Assembly: GCA_963728855.1 (NCBI GenBank)
Contig: CAVSLN010000012.1
Coordinates: forward strand, 496,001 to 560,000
Reading direction: 5' to 3'
Length of the DNA stretch: 64,000 bases
Origin: AC-43 sp963728855
GTDB lineage: Bacteria > Actinomycetota > Actinomycetes > Mycobacteriales > Micromonosporaceae
In this document: positions 41,333-51,184 of the stretch, in pieces
Layout: the number at the start of each line of letters is the position of its first letter
Numbering within the stretch: the stretch's first letter is position 1
Translations under genes and position numbers: made by a program
Notes under the pieces: model-generated
Seen by the model: the letters and a program-made list of their open reading frames with translations, nothing else
The model's database searches: none
Told to the model about the DNA's origin: nothing

Positions 41333-42351
41333 CGCGCCATTTTCTCCGCGACGACGACCTCAGCCCGGCCGAGCAGGCAGCGGTCCTCGGCCTCGCCGCC
41401 GCGATGAAGCGCGACCCCGGCGGGAACAGGCCGCTGGCCGGGCGCGCGGTCGCGGTGATCTTCGAGAAGCAGTCCCTGCGTACCCGGGTCTCGTTCGAGA
41501 CCGGGATCGTCCAGCTGGGCGGGCACCCGCTGGTCATCGACGCGCAGAGTACCCACTTCGGGCGGGGCGAGTCGATCGAGGACGCCGCCCGGGTGCTGTC
41601 CCGGTACGTGGACGCGATCGTCATCCGTACCTTCTCCGACGAGCGCCTGGGGGCCCTGGCGGAAGCGGCGACCGTACCGGTCGTCAACGCGCTCACCGAC
41701 GGGTACCACCCGTGCCAGCTGCTCGCCGACCTGCAGACCGTACGGGAGCGGCTGGGCGGGACGGCCGGCCGGACCCTGGCGTACGTCGGCGACGCCGCGA
41801 ACAACATGGCGCGCTCGTACCTTCTCGCCGGCGCCACCGCCGGGATGCGCGTACGGGTCGCCGGCCCGGCCGGGTACGACCCCGACCTCGCGGTCGTCTC
41901 CCGCGCGGCGGAGATCGCCGCCTGGACGGGTGGCTCCGTCGAGACCCTGCGCGACCCGTACGAGGCGGTGGACGGTGCGCACGTGGTCGCCACTGATACA
42001 TGGTTATCGATGGGACAGGAGGGTGACGGGCGCGACCGGGTCACCCCGTTCCTGCCGTACCAGGTCAACAGCAAGCTCCTCGGCACCGCCGCGCCCGACG
42101 CCATCGTGCTGCACTGCCTGCCGGCGCACCGGGGCGAGGAGATCACCGACGAGGTGATGGACGGGCCGCGGAGCGCGGTGTTCGACGAGGCGGAGAACCG
42201 GCTGCACGCGCAGAAGGCCCTGCTGGCCTGGCTCCTCGGCGCGGCCGGGCTGGGCGACGCGCCCGGCCCGGACGGCGGCGGCCGCGCGGACGGTCCGAAC
42301 GGCGCGGGCGGCGCGGGCGGCGCGGGCGAACCACGCGGAGCCGGTCCGTGA
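41329..42351 (+). CDS. argF: Ornithine carbamoyltransferase
   Basis: This 340-residue enzyme has KQSLRTRVSFETG at the carbamoyl-phosphate site and HCLPAHRGEEI near the active centre. It makes citrulline from ornithine. After about residue 305 comes a Gly/Ala-rich tail (GGRADGPNGAGGAGGAG) not needed for the fold. GTG start overlaps argD; the end overlaps argR. Confidence 0.95.
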
Positions 42352-42905
42352 CGGCGCCGCTCACCAAGACCGCGCGGCACGCCCGGATCACCGAGCTGAT
42401 CGGCGCGCACGCCGTGCACTCCCAGACCGAGCTGGCCGAGCTGCTGGCCTCCGACGGGGTACAGGCGACCCAGGCCACGCTTTCGCGCGACCTGGAGGAG
42501 CTGGGCGCGGTCAAGGTACGGGGCACCGACGGCGCGCCGGCCGCGTACCGGATCCCGGCCGAGGGTACGGCGCCGATGCGCCTCGCCGAGCAGGCTCCGG
42601 CGCGGCTGGTACGGCTGCTGCGCGAGCTGCTCACCGGCGCCGACGCGAGCGGGAACCTGGTCGTCCTGCGTACCCCGCCCGGCGCGGCCCAGTTCCTGGC
42701 CAGCGCCCTGGACCGGTCCGGCCTGCCGGAGATCGTCGGCACCATCGCCGGCGACGACACGATCCTCGTCGTGGCACGCGTGGCCGACGAGCACGACTCC
42801 AGTGGCCAGCGGCTGGCCACCAAGCTGTCCAGCTGGGCTGGCAGGGACGAAGGGGGGCCGCCCGGGAGCGAGCCCCGGCGAGCGATCAAGGAGAAGGATC
42901 AGTGA
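42348..42905 (+). CDS. argR: Arginine repressor
   Basis: This 185-residue ArgR has a winged helix (SQTELAELLASDGVQATQATLSRDLEELGAVKV) and a C-terminal hexamerisation and arginine-binding domain (NLVVLRTPPGAAQFLASALD, IVGTIAGDDTILVVA). It binds ARG boxes such as those before argC. The last 20 residues are charged and may be flexible. Its TGA lies against the first of two 74-bp elements before argG. Confidence 0.95.
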   Translation: MTAPLTKTARHARITELIGAHAVHSQTELAELLASDGVQATQATLSRDLEELGAVKVRGTDGAPAAYRIPAEGTAPMRLAEQAPARLVRLLRELLTGADASGNLVVLRTPPGAAQFLASALDRSGLPEIVGTIAGDDTILVVARVADEHDSSGQRLATKLSSWAGRDEGGPPGSEPRRAIKEKDQ

Positions 42906-43052
42906 TGAGCGGAACGCGAGGCTACGGACCTCGACCACGACGGTGGATGGGCGCCGAGCGTGGGAGCGAGGGCCAGCGATGAGCGGAACGCGAGGCTACG
43001 GACCTCGACCACGACGGTGGATGGGCGCCGAGCGTGGGAGCGAGGGCCAGCG
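42905..43052 (+). repeat. Two 74-bp MIRU-like units between argR and argG
   Basis: Each exact copy starts at ATGAGCGGAACGCG and is a 25-codon mini-ORF whose TGA overlaps the next ATG: the first into the second copy, the second into argG. The argR TGA overlaps the first ATG by one base, so without the element argR and argG would also overlap. Kin lie downstream of ung. Confidence 0.88.
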
Positions 43053-44255
43053 ATGAGCGATCGAGTTGTATTGGCGTACTCGGGCGGGCTGGACACGTCG
43101 GTGGCCATCCCGTACCTGGCCGAGAAGACCGGTGCCGAGGTGGTCGCGGTGGCGGTCGACGTCGGCCAGGGCGGCGAGGACCTGGAGGTGATCCGGAAGC
43201 GTGCGCTGGCCTGCGGCGCGGTCGAGGCCGAGGTGGTCGACGCGCGCGCGGAGTTCGCCGCCGACTTCTGCCTTCCCGCGCTGCGCGCCAACGCGCTCTA
43301 CATGGACCGCTACCCGCTGGTGTCCGCGCTGTCCCGGCCGTTGATCGTCAGGCACCTGGTGGCCGCGGCCCGCCAGCACGGCGGCACGATCGTCTCGCAC
43401 GGCTGCACCGGCAAGGGCAACGACCAGGTGCGATTTGAAGCCGGAATCGGCGCGCTTGGGCCAGACTTGAAAGTGGTCGCGCCGGCCCGGGACTACGCGT
43501 GGACGCGGGACAAGGCGATCGCGTACGCCCAGGAGAAGGGGCTGCCGATCGACGTCACGCACAAGTCGCCGTACTCGATCGACCAGAATGTCTGGGGCCG
43601 CGCCGTGGAGACCGGCTTCCTCGAGGACATCTGGAACGCGCCGGTCGAGGACGTGTACGCGTACACGTCCGACCCGAGCGTCGCGCGGGACCCGGACGAG
43701 GTGGTGATCACCTTCGAGGCCGGCCGGCCGGTGGCGCTCGACGGGGAGACGGTCACCCCGTACCAGGCGATCACCGAGCTGAACCGCCGCGCGGGCGCGC
43801 ACGGCGTCGGCCGCCTGGACATGGTCGAAGACCGCCTGGTCGGGATCAAGAGCCGCGAGGTGTACGAGGCCCCCGGCGCGATCGCGCTCATCACCGCCCA
43901 CCAGGAGCTGGAGAACGTCACGGTCGAGCGGGACGTGGCCCGGTTCAAGCGCTCGGTGGACCAGCGCTGGGGCGAGCTGGTGTACGACGGCCTCTGGTAC
44001 TCCCCCCTGAAGCAGGCCCTCGACGCGTTCATCGACGAGTCCCAGCAGCACGTCTCCGGCGAGATCCGGATGACCCTGCACGGTGGTCGCGCCACGGTCA
44101 CCGGCCGGCGCTCCGCGGCGTCCCTGTACGACTTCTCCCTCGCCACCTATGACGAGGGCGACATGTTCGACCAGTCGCTCGCCAAGGGCTTCGTGGACCT
44201 GTGGGGCCTGCCCAGCCGGCTCGCCGCCGCCCGCGACGCCCGGCTGTCCGGCTGA
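43053..44255 (+). CDS. argG: Argininosuccinate synthase
   Basis: This 400-residue enzyme has the N-type ATP site AYSGGLDTS, SHGCTGKGNDQVRFE and EDPDEV-type loops (RDPDEVVITFEAG). It joins citrulline and aspartate. The ATG at 43053 is the right start: the family begins MSDRVVLAYSGGL. The preceding two units contribute no residues. Coupling from argR now passes through two mini-ORFs. Confidence 0.96.
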   Translation: MSDRVVLAYSGGLDTSVAIPYLAEKTGAEVVAVAVDVGQGGEDLEVIRKRALACGAVEAEVVDARAEFAADFCLPALRANALYMDRYPLVSALSRPLIVRHLVAAARQHGGTIVSHGCTGKGNDQVRFEAGIGALGPDLKVVAPARDYAWTRDKAIAYAQEKGLPIDVTHKSPYSIDQNVWGRAVETGFLEDIWNAPVEDVYAYTSDPSVARDPDEVVITFEAGRPVALDGETVTPYQAITELNRRAGAHGVGRLDMVEDRLVGIKSREVYEAPGAIALITAHQELENVTVERDVARFKRSVDQRWGELVYDGLWYSPLKQALDAFIDESQQHVSGEIRMTLHGGRATVTGRRSAASLYDFSLATYDEGDMFDQSLAKGFVDLWGLPSRLAAARDARLSG

Positions 44256-44261
44256 CCTGGC

Positions 44262-44300
44262 TTGCGGTAGCCGCTCCGGCAAGCTGCGCGGCTGGCGGCT
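44262..44300 (-). repeat. Single diverged 41-bp hairpin unit between argG and argH
   Basis: The stem AGCCGC (44269-44274) and GCGGCT (44288-44293) encloses a 13-base loop tccggcaagctgc. In the pheS array, read in reverse, the loop is ttcgacaagcttc: the stem is identical and ten of 13 loop bases match. It lies 13 bases after the argG stop. Confidence 0.75.
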
Positions 44301-44346
44301 GGCGGCCGGTGATCCGCCGGACTAGCTGATACGCCAGACTGAAGCG

Positions 44347-45786
44347 GTGAACGACAAGTCGCTGACCGAAGGTTCCACGCGCCTGTGGGGCGGGCGCTTC
44401 CGGGGCGGTCCCGCCGAGGCGCTGGCCCGCCTGTCGGTAAGCGTGCAGTTCGACTGGCGCCTAGCCCCGTACGACCTGGCCGCCTCCCGGGCACACGCCC
44501 GCGTGCTGGCCCGGGCCGGCCTGCTCACCACCGACGAGCTGGGCCGGATGCTGGCCGCGCTCGACGACCTCGAGGCGGCCTGCGCGTCGGGCGAGTTCCG
44601 GCCCACGGTCGACGACGAGGACGTGCATACCGCGCTGGAGCGCGGGCTGCTGGAACGGCTCGGCGCGCTGGGCGGCAAGCTGCGCGCCGGCCGCTCCCGT
44701 AACGACCAGGTCGCCACCGACCTGCGGCTGTACCTGCGCGACCGGGCCCGGGGCGTGGCCGCCCGGCTGGTCGAGCTGGCCGACGCGCTGGTGGAGCAGG
44801 CGGCCCGGCACGTGGAGACGCCGGCACCGGGCCTGACCCACGTCCAGCACGCCCAGCCGGTCAGCTTCGGGCACTGGCTGCTCGCCCACGTCCAGCCGCT
44901 GCTGCGGGACCTGGACCGGCTGCGGGACTGGGACGCGCGGGCCGCGGTGTCCCCGCTGGGCGCCGGCGCGCTGGCCGGCTCCTCGCTGCCGCTGGACCCC
45001 GTACAGGTGGCGAAGGAGCTGGGTTTCGACTCCGCCGCGCCGAACTCGATGGACGCGGTGGGGGACCGCGACTTCGCCGCGGAGTTCCTCTTCGTGGCCG
45101 CGCTGGCCGGGATACACCTGTCCCGGCTGGGCGAGGAGGTCGTGCTGTGGACCTCGCAGGAGTTCGGCTGGGTCGACCTGGACGACGCGTTCGCGACCGG
45201 CTCGTCGATCATGCCGCAGAAGAAGAACGCGGACGTCGCCGAGCTGGCCCGGGGTAAGGCCGGCCGGCTGGTGGGTGGGCTGGTCACCGTGCTGACCATG
45301 CTCAAGGGCCTGCCGCTGACGTACGACCGGGACATGCAGGAGGACAAGGAGCCCGTCTTCGACGCGGTGGACACGCTGGAGCTGGTGCTGCCGGCGCTCG
45401 CCGGGATGATCTCCACGATGACGGTACGGGTGGACCGGCTCGCCGCGGCCGCGCCGCTCGGGTACACCCTCGCCACCGAGGTGGCCGACTGGCTGGTCCG
45501 GCGCGGTGTCCCCTTCCGCGACGCGCACGAGATCACCGGACGGCTGGTCGCGCTGTGTGCCGCCCGGGAGTGTGCCCTGGACGAGGTCTCCGACTCCGAC
45601 CTCGCCTCGGTGTCGCCCGCTCTGGCGCCCGAGGTGCGGGAGGTCCTGTCGGTACGGGGCGCGCTGGCCGCCCGGACCACCCCCGGCTCGACCGGTCCCG
45701 GCCCGGTCAGCGACCAGCTCGCCATCGCCGGTGACCGGCTGGACGCCTGGCGGGACTGGGCCGCGCAGCGCGTGGTGCCCCGCTGA
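44347..45786 (+). CDS. argH: Argininosuccinate lyase
   Basis: This 479-residue fumarase-superfamily enzyme has the signature GSSIMPQKKNADVAEL and TPAPGLTHVQHAQPVSF. It splits argininosuccinate to arginine and fumarate, the last step. GTG start at 44347. A 91-base gap with a hairpin repeat separates it from argG. The next gene (mpg) follows within 20 bases. Confidence 0.96.
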   Translation: MNDKSLTEGSTRLWGGRFRGGPAEALARLSVSVQFDWRLAPYDLAASRAHARVLARAGLLTTDELGRMLAALDDLEAACASGEFRPTVDDEDVHTALERGLLERLGALGGKLRAGRSRNDQVATDLRLYLRDRARGVAARLVELADALVEQAARHVETPAPGLTHVQHAQPVSFGHWLLAHVQPLLRDLDRLRDWDARAAVSPLGAGALAGSSLPLDPVQVAKELGFDSAAPNSMDAVGDRDFAAEFLFVAALAGIHLSRLGEEVVLWTSQEFGWVDLDDAFATGSSIMPQKKNADVAELARGKAGRLVGGLVTVLTMLKGLPLTYDRDMQEDKEPVFDAVDTLELVLPALAGMISTMTVRVDRLAAAAPLGYTLATEVADWLVRRGVPFRDAHEITGRLVALCAARECALDEVSDSDLASVSPALAPEVREVLSVRGALAARTTPGSTGPGPVSDQLAIAGDRLDAWRDWAAQRVVPR

Positions 45787-45803
45787 GCCGAGGAGGCGTC
45801 CCG

Positions 45804-46424
45804 CTGAACCCGAGAGGCGTTCTGCCGATCGAGCTGGCCCGGCTGCTCGCCGGGCCGGTCGAGCCCGCCGCGCGCGGGCTGCTCGGCGCGCTGCTGACCG
45901 CGAACGGCGTCACGGTACGGCTGACCGAGGTCGAGGCGTACTCCGGGCTCGGGGAGGATCCGGCGTCGCACGCGCACCGGGGCCGTACGCGGCGCAACGA
46001 GGTGATGTTCGGGCCGCCCGGGTACGCGTACGTCTACTTCACGTACGGCATGCACTGGTGTGTCAACGTCGTGTGCGGCCCGGCCGGGGTGGCGTCGGCC
46101 GTACTGCTCCGGGCAGCGTCCATTGTGGACGGTGTGGATCTGGCCCGGGCAAGGCGTCCGTCCGCGCGGCGGGACGCCGACCTCGCCCGGGGCCCGGCCC
46201 GGCTGACCCAGGCGCTGGGCATCGACGCCTCCGCGTACGGGACGTCCATGCTCGACGGCACCGGCCCCCTGACGCTCTCCCTGCCGCACCAACCCGTCGC
46301 GCCGTCGGCGGTCCGGTCCGGCCCCCGGGTCGGCGTCACCGGCGCGCACGACGTCGACTGGCGCTTCTGGCTCGACGGCGACCCGACGGTCAGCCCGTAC
46401 CGCCGCCATACCGGCGCCCGCTGA
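45804..46424 (+). CDS. mpg: 3-methyladenine DNA glycosylase (AAG family), probable CTG start
   Basis: This 206-residue protein has the AAG core RLTEVEAYSGLGEDPASHAHRG with the catalytic Glu, MFGPPGYAYVYFTYGMHWCVN and a late GVTGAHDVDWRFW. It removes alkylated bases. No ATG, GTG or TTG lies in frame before residue 67. GAGGAGG ends seven bases before CTG 45804, and the protein then has the family length, so CTG is the likely start. It lies 17 bases after argH and converges on the SARP gene. Confidence 0.88.
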   Translation: MNPRGVLPIELARLLAGPVEPAARGLLGALLTANGVTVRLTEVEAYSGLGEDPASHAHRGRTRRNEVMFGPPGYAYVYFTYGMHWCVNVVCGPAGVASAVLLRAASIVDGVDLARARRPSARRDADLARGPARLTQALGIDASAYGTSMLDGTGPLTLSLPHQPVAPSAVRSGPRVGVTGAHDVDWRFWLDGDPTVSPYRRHTGAR

Positions 46425-46446
46425 CGCCGGTCCGGGGTGGCGGCGA

Positions 46447-49400
46447 CTACGACGGAGCCCCGGGAGGTACCAACGCGTGGACCTGTTGCGCGAGCCGTGC
46501 CATGCCGAGTCCCTCGGCGGTGCTCCCGGCCTTGCGCAACAGGTCCCGCGCGTTCGCGCCCGCGGCGGGCCCGCCGACCGCCAGGACCGCGCGGGCCTCG
46601 TCGTACCGCAGCCGGGCCAGCTGCGGCGGCGCGTCCTTCACCAACGGCCAGGCCCGCGCGAAGTGGTTGAGCGCCGCGTCCGGCGCGCCGGCCGCGATGG
46701 CCAGCACGCCGAGCGCCCGCTCCACCGGCCCGACCAGGACCGTCGGCCAGCCGGCCAGGGCCAGCTCGCCGGCGTGCGGACCGAGCAGCTCGCGCACCCG
46801 GACCACCGCCGGGGCCACCACGCCGCGGTCCGCGTCCGAGGCGTGCAGCGCGCCACACGCCTCGGCGAGCAGAGCCAACGTGGGTACGGCCCAGCCGTGC
46901 GGCGGCAGCGTGCGCAGCTCGTGGGTCTCCGCGAGCATCGCCGCCAGCCCGTCCACGGCCGGCTCGACGAGGCCGGTCTCGCAGCCGGCGAGGATCATCC
47001 CGGCCTGCCAGATCGGGAAGTACCCGTGCCGTTCGACCCGCTGCGCCACCTCCGAGGTGAACAGCTCCGCCATCCGCCCGCGCTCGCGCAGGAGCCAGTA
47101 GTACTGGCCGTCCCAGGTCTGCCGCAGGGTGTCGGCCGGTACGGCGTCGTTGCTGGGCCACTGTTCGATGGCTCGTCGCGATACGCCGTGGATGCGCCGT
47201 TCGGCGCTGTCGAATCGACCGTGCCACAGGTCGAGCAGGGTATCCAGGACGCCTTGCAGCCAGCGCGCCTGCGGCCGGTCGTACTGCTCGACGTGCGCCG
47301 CGTGTCGCTGCGCGATCGCGTTCGCCGGCTTGGTCCGGCCCAGCCGCAGGTCATCCACTGCCAGCGCGATCAGCGCCTCGCCGGTGAAGTGCGCCGAACC
47401 CGCGTGGATGCTCGCGTCGTGCAGCCGCTCGGCGAGCCCGAGCAGCTCACCTGGCGGGGCGAAGTCGTAGAGCCCCCAGCGGCACTCGGCCAGCACCTCG
47501 CAGGCCACGATCGGCGCGGTGTCCGGGGTGAGCCGCGCGAGGGTCGCCCGGGCCAGCTCCGGGCCGTACCGGGGCAGGGCCGTTCCGCTGTCCGGGCCCA
47601 CCGCCATCGCGGACTTGTGCGCCAGATGGGCGCTGAGCTGCATCCGCAGGCCGTCGGCCACGGTGTCGGGGTCGCCCGCCAGCCCGTCCAGCGCCTCTTC
47701 CAGCAGGTGGACGAGGTGCTGGTCGACCTGCCCGGGGTCCGACCAGCGGCGGGCCAGCTGGATCGCCGCGGTGGCCCGGAGCCGGGGCTGTCCCCGCGCC
47801 ACGTCGTACGCCTGCTGGTACTGGGCGCCGGCCTGCGCCATCGCGCCGTTGTCGTGGTACGCGTCGCCGAGCGTGAGCAGGAGCCCGAACCGGGTCTCGA
47901 GGGTGCACCTGCGCTCCAGGCCCCGCTTCGCCCAGGTGACGGCTGCCTCGAGCGCGAACCCGCGCCGCTCGGCCGCCGCCGCGTCGAGGTACGCGGCGGC
48001 GATCTGCTCCTCGGCGAGCCCGGAGCCGGTACCGGCGGCACCCGCGTGCCGGGCGATCCGTACCGGCAGCGCCGGGTCGGTCCACGGGGCGGCGCGCATC
48101 CGGGCGGTGAGCAGGTCGAGGGCGCGCCGGTGCAGGTGCCGCGCCAGGCCCGGATCGCGGTCGAGGTCGGCGAGCACCTCCTCACGCCACACGTCGTACC
48201 GGAACCGCACGCCCGCGTCGGACTCCACGGTACGGGTGGCCACGGCCTCGGCCTGCTGGCCGTCCGCCGCCTCGGGGTCGAGGTCGAGCATGCCGGCCAC
48301 CAGTACGGGATCGATCTCCAGTCCGGTGGCGGTCACCGCGGCGGCCGCGAGCCACGGCAGCGGCCCGGTGGCCGGGCGGCCCAGCGCCGGGCCGGGCAGG
48401 ACGGCCAGGGCCCCGCCGGTCGGCCGTACCTCACACAGCCGGACCGGCAGCCCGCCGCTGAGCCGGAACGCCTCGGCGACCTCGGCATCGGTGGGGCTGC
48501 GCCGCCACAGCTCGCCCAGCCACTCCTGGACGGCCTCGGCGCCCAGCGGGGTCAGGGACGTCGGCGGAAGCGACCCGCTGACGGGCGCAGCCGGCGCCAC
48601 CCACCATCCGCCCGGCCGGCCCGCCAGCACGAAGCCGACCGACACCGGGCCCAGTCCGTGCCGTACCCGCCGCAGCAGCTCCTGCGCCAGCGGGGTGAGC
48701 AGGTCGGCGTTGTCCAGCGCGACCACCAGCCCGCCGCCCTGGGCAGCCTCACGCAACAGCGTGCACAGGATCGACACCAGGCGCTGGGGCGCGCGCTCCT
48801 GACCGGGCCCGGCCGGGGCACCCGGCGCCGCCGTCACGAACTCCTCCAGGGCGGTGCGGTCGGCCTCGCTGAGGCTGGCGGACTCTGCGGAGAGGTCCCG
48901 GCGCGCCCGGGTCCACAGCAGCATCGCCAGGACCCGCAGCGGGTACAGGTCGTCCAGGGCGGCGCAGGTGACCCGGACCAGGCGCATCCGGGTACCGGCG
49001 ACCTGGTCGGCCAGCTCGTCCAACAGCCGGGTCTTGCCGACCCCGGCCACGCCCTCGATGGACAGCGTCGCCGGCTGCCGCTCCGCGACCCGGGCCACGA
49101 GCGCGGCGAGGACCGCCAGCTCACGGTCGCGGCCGATGATGGCGGCGGGGCTGCCCGGGTCGCGCGGGGTACCCGGCCCTTCCGTACCGGACTGATGAAC
49201 GTCGATGCCTTGCTGGTGCAGCCGGAGCAGGGCGTTCGCCCGGTGGACCAGGTCGTCGTGCCGGGTCCGGGCGCGCCGGGCATCGATCGCCCGTTCGGCC
49301 GCCGTCCCGCCCTCGTCGCGCAGCATGCGCAGGACGCGCAGCAGCCACACCGCGTCGCTGTCCTGATGCCCGGCGGCCACCGGCCGGTCGAGTACCGGAT

Positions 49401-49977
49401 CTGCCAGGTCGTACCGGCCCAGCCGCAGCGCCGTCTGCGCGACGTGGCGGACCAGGTCGGCCCGGTACCGGTCCAGCCGCTTGCGGAACGTACGGCACGG
49501 GTCGGGCAGTACGGCGTCCCGGCCCGACCACTCGCCGTCCTTCAGGCCGAACGGCGCCCCCCGCCAGTCCGCGGTGGCCTCCCCGAACCCCGCGAGGGCC
49601 TCGTCGATCTTGCCGTCGGCGAGCAGGTCACGGGCCGCCCGTACGCGCGCCTCGAACCGGTACGCGTCGACCGCCTCGGTCAGGTGCTGCGCCGTCGGTC
49701 CGGTGAGCCGGTACTCGTGCGACTCGCGGGCCTGCGGGATGTCCAGCCCGCCCTTGCGCAGCGGCGTACGCAGCCGGGAGATGACCGGCGAGAGCCGGTC
49801 GGCGGTCGGCCGGTCCGTCGGTTCCCACAACGCGTCCACCAGCGTGCCGCGGCGTACCGGCCGGCGCGCGGCCACCAGCACGGCCAGGACCTTCGCCTCC
49901 TGCGTCGGCAGGTTGCACGGGATCCCGTCGATTACCACGTCAATGCGGGCCAGGACCCGAATCTCGAATTGCGGCAC
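46447..49977 (-). CDS. SARP-family regulator with ATPase and TPR regions
   Basis: This is about 1176 residues. An N-terminal winged helix and bacterial transcription-activation domain (FEIRVLARIDVVIDG, SPVISRLRTPLRKGGL, about 1-240) is typical of SARPs. An ATPase follows with Walker A GVAGVGKTRLL and Walker B VVALDNADLL, then a long TPR-like C terminus. Such proteins activate antibiotic or developmental genes. The GTG at 49977 fits the SARP start; an ATG-type start at 50067 adds 30 residues. It is divergent from a GTPase gene. No antibiotic cluster is visible here. Confidence 0.88.
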   Translation of the reverse strand: MPQFEIRVLARIDVVIDGIPCNLPTQEAKVLAVLVAARRPVRRGTLVDALWEPTDRPTADRLSPVISRLRTPLRKGGLDIPQARESHEYRLTGPTAQHLTEAVDAYRFEARVRAARDLLADGKIDEALAGFGEATADWRGAPFGLKDGEWSGRDAVLPDPCRTFRKRLDRYRADLVRHVAQTALRLGRYDLADPVLDRPVAAGHQDSDAVWLLRVLRMLRDEGGTAAERAIDARRARTRHDDLVHRANALLRLHQQGIDVHQSGTEGPGTPRDPGSPAAIIGRDRELAVLAALVARVAERQPATLSIEGVAGVGKTRLLDELADQVAGTRMRLVRVTCAALDDLYPLRVLAMLLWTRARRDLSAESASLSEADRTALEEFVTAAPGAPAGPGQERAPQRLVSILCTLLREAAQGGGLVVALDNADLLTPLAQELLRRVRHGLGPVSVGFVLAGRPGGWWVAPAAPVSGSLPPTSLTPLGAEAVQEWLGELWRRSPTDAEVAEAFRLSGGLPVRLCEVRPTGGALAVLPGPALGRPATGPLPWLAAAAVTATGLEIDPVLVAGMLDLDPEAADGQQAEAVATRTVESDAGVRFRYDVWREEVLADLDRDPGLARHLHRRALDLLTARMRAAPWTDPALPVRIARHAGAAGTGSGLAEEQIAAAYLDAAAAERRGFALEAAVTWAKRGLERRCTLETRFGLLLTLGDAYHDNGAMAQAGAQYQQAYDVARGQPRLRATAAIQLARRWSDPGQVDQHLVHLLEEALDGLAGDPDTVADGLRMQLSAHLAHKSAMAVGPDSGTALPRYGPELARATLARLTPDTAPIVACEVLAECRWGLYDFAPPGELLGLAERLHDASIHAGSAHFTGEALIALAVDDLRLGRTKPANAIAQRHAAHVEQYDRPQARWLQGVLDTLLDLWHGRFDSAERRIHGVSRRAIEQWPSNDAVPADTLRQTWDGQYYWLLRERGRMAELFTSEVAQRVERHGYFPIWQAGMILAGCETGLVEPAVDGLAAMLAETHELRTLPPHGWAVPTLALLAEACGALHASDADRGVVAPAVVRVRELLGPHAGELALAGWPTVLVGPVERALGVLAIAAGAPDAALNHFARAWPLVKDAPPQLARLRYDEARAVLAVGGPAAGANARDLLRKAGSTAEGLGMARLAQQVHALVPPGAPS

Positions 49978-50120
49978 GTCCCCACCAGGCGGCTGGAACC
50001 GGCATCGGCCTGTGCGCTGATCGCTCTGCAAGGTGCCCGCAATAACGATCCCGCACAGTCGTACCACGAACGCATTCGTACGAGAAACGTACGAACGGAC
50101 GGCGCGGGGAGGGGTGAGCG

Positions 50121-51155
50121 GTGGCGCCCGTTGACAACAGGTCCAATGGCGGTGCCGACCAAAGGCAGCTGGAAATGATCCGGGAATCGGTGCTCCGGGA
50201 ACGGGCGGCCCACGCCGACCAACCGTTAAGTGTCACGATCCTCGGTCTCACCGGTACCGGTAAGTCGTCGCTTCTCAATGCGTTGTTCGGCACCGACCTG
50301 GCCACCGGCGACGTCCGGCCGGTGACCCGGGTGCCGGAGGCGATCATCGTGCCGGCGGAGACCGGGCACCCGTTGACCTTCTGGGACATGCCCGGCCTCG
50401 GCGAGTCCCCCGTCGACGACGAGGGGTACCTCGACCTGTACCTCGACCGCCTGCTGTACTCCGACGTGGTGATCTGGGCGCTGCACGCCGACCAGCGAGC
50501 GGTCACGTACGAGGCGCTGTGCCTCGACCGGCTGCTGCGCTCCGTGGACGCCGGCATCCAGGGGCTGCTGCTGGGCAAGCTGGCGTTCGTGCTCACCAAG
50601 GCCGACCTGGTCACGCCACCGCCGTGGGTGTACGACCTGCGCGGCGACACGGGTACGTTCGCCCCGCCCGGGCCGTTGGAGCGGCGCCTGCTGGCCAAGG
50701 CGGCATACGTGGAGGACGTCCTGCTCGCGCCGTACGGCGACCTGCTGACCGCCGAGACCTACAACGACAGCGGCTTCGACGTGGCCGACGAGCGCCTGAG
50801 CTTCGACGCGTACTCGGTGCGGTACTCCGGCCATGTCAGCCAGTCGGTGTGCGACGACTACGCCGCCCGGTACCCAAAGCACGCCGAGGTGTTCCGGCGG
50901 CTGCGCGACAACCATCGGGTCCTGCCCTGCTCCAGCCGGTTACGGTACAACCTGCTGCCGTTGCTGGTCGTCGTGGTCAACAAGCTCGGGTTCGGCGCGG
51001 TCGCGCGGTTCCAGCGGGTACTTCGCGAGGTCGAGCAGGTGGGCCAGGTGCCGGTGGCCGAGATGCGCGGGTACGCGAACCTCGTCGTGTGGGACGGCGA
51101 CCTCGGGCGCAAGGTGTTCGACCTGGAAGATCTCCCGTTCGGAAAGCGGCCCTGA
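50121..51155 (+). CDS. Small GTPase (YfjP/HSR1-like)
   Basis: This 344-residue protein has G1 GLTGTGKSSLLNALFG, G3 WDMPGLGE and G4 LTKADLV. The C-terminal half contains a hydrophobic helix (LLPLLVVVVNKLGFGAVARF) that may touch membrane. It lies divergent from the SARP gene, starting at GTG 50121. A 69-residue gene follows, probably a partner. The role is unknown; kin include dynamin-like and interferon-type GTPases. Confidence 0.82.
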   Translation: MAPVDNRSNGGADQRQLEMIRESVLRERAAHADQPLSVTILGLTGTGKSSLLNALFGTDLATGDVRPVTRVPEAIIVPAETGHPLTFWDMPGLGESPVDDEGYLDLYLDRLLYSDVVIWALHADQRAVTYEALCLDRLLRSVDAGIQGLLLGKLAFVLTKADLVTPPPWVYDLRGDTGTFAPPGPLERRLLAKAAYVEDVLLAPYGDLLTAETYNDSGFDVADERLSFDAYSVRYSGHVSQSVCDDYAARYPKHAEVFRRLRDNHRVLPCSSRLRYNLLPLLVVVVNKLGFGAVARFQRVLREVEQVGQVPVAEMRGYANLVVWDGDLGRKVFDLEDLPFGKRP

Positions 51156-51184
51156 CGAAGGCGGCACTGACGAAAGGCGGCACC

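Noticed and set aside
46477..50178. 1233-residue plus-strand ORF opposite the SARP regulator
   Set aside because: Low-complexity composition and no domain; the SARP on the minus strand has full domain structure.
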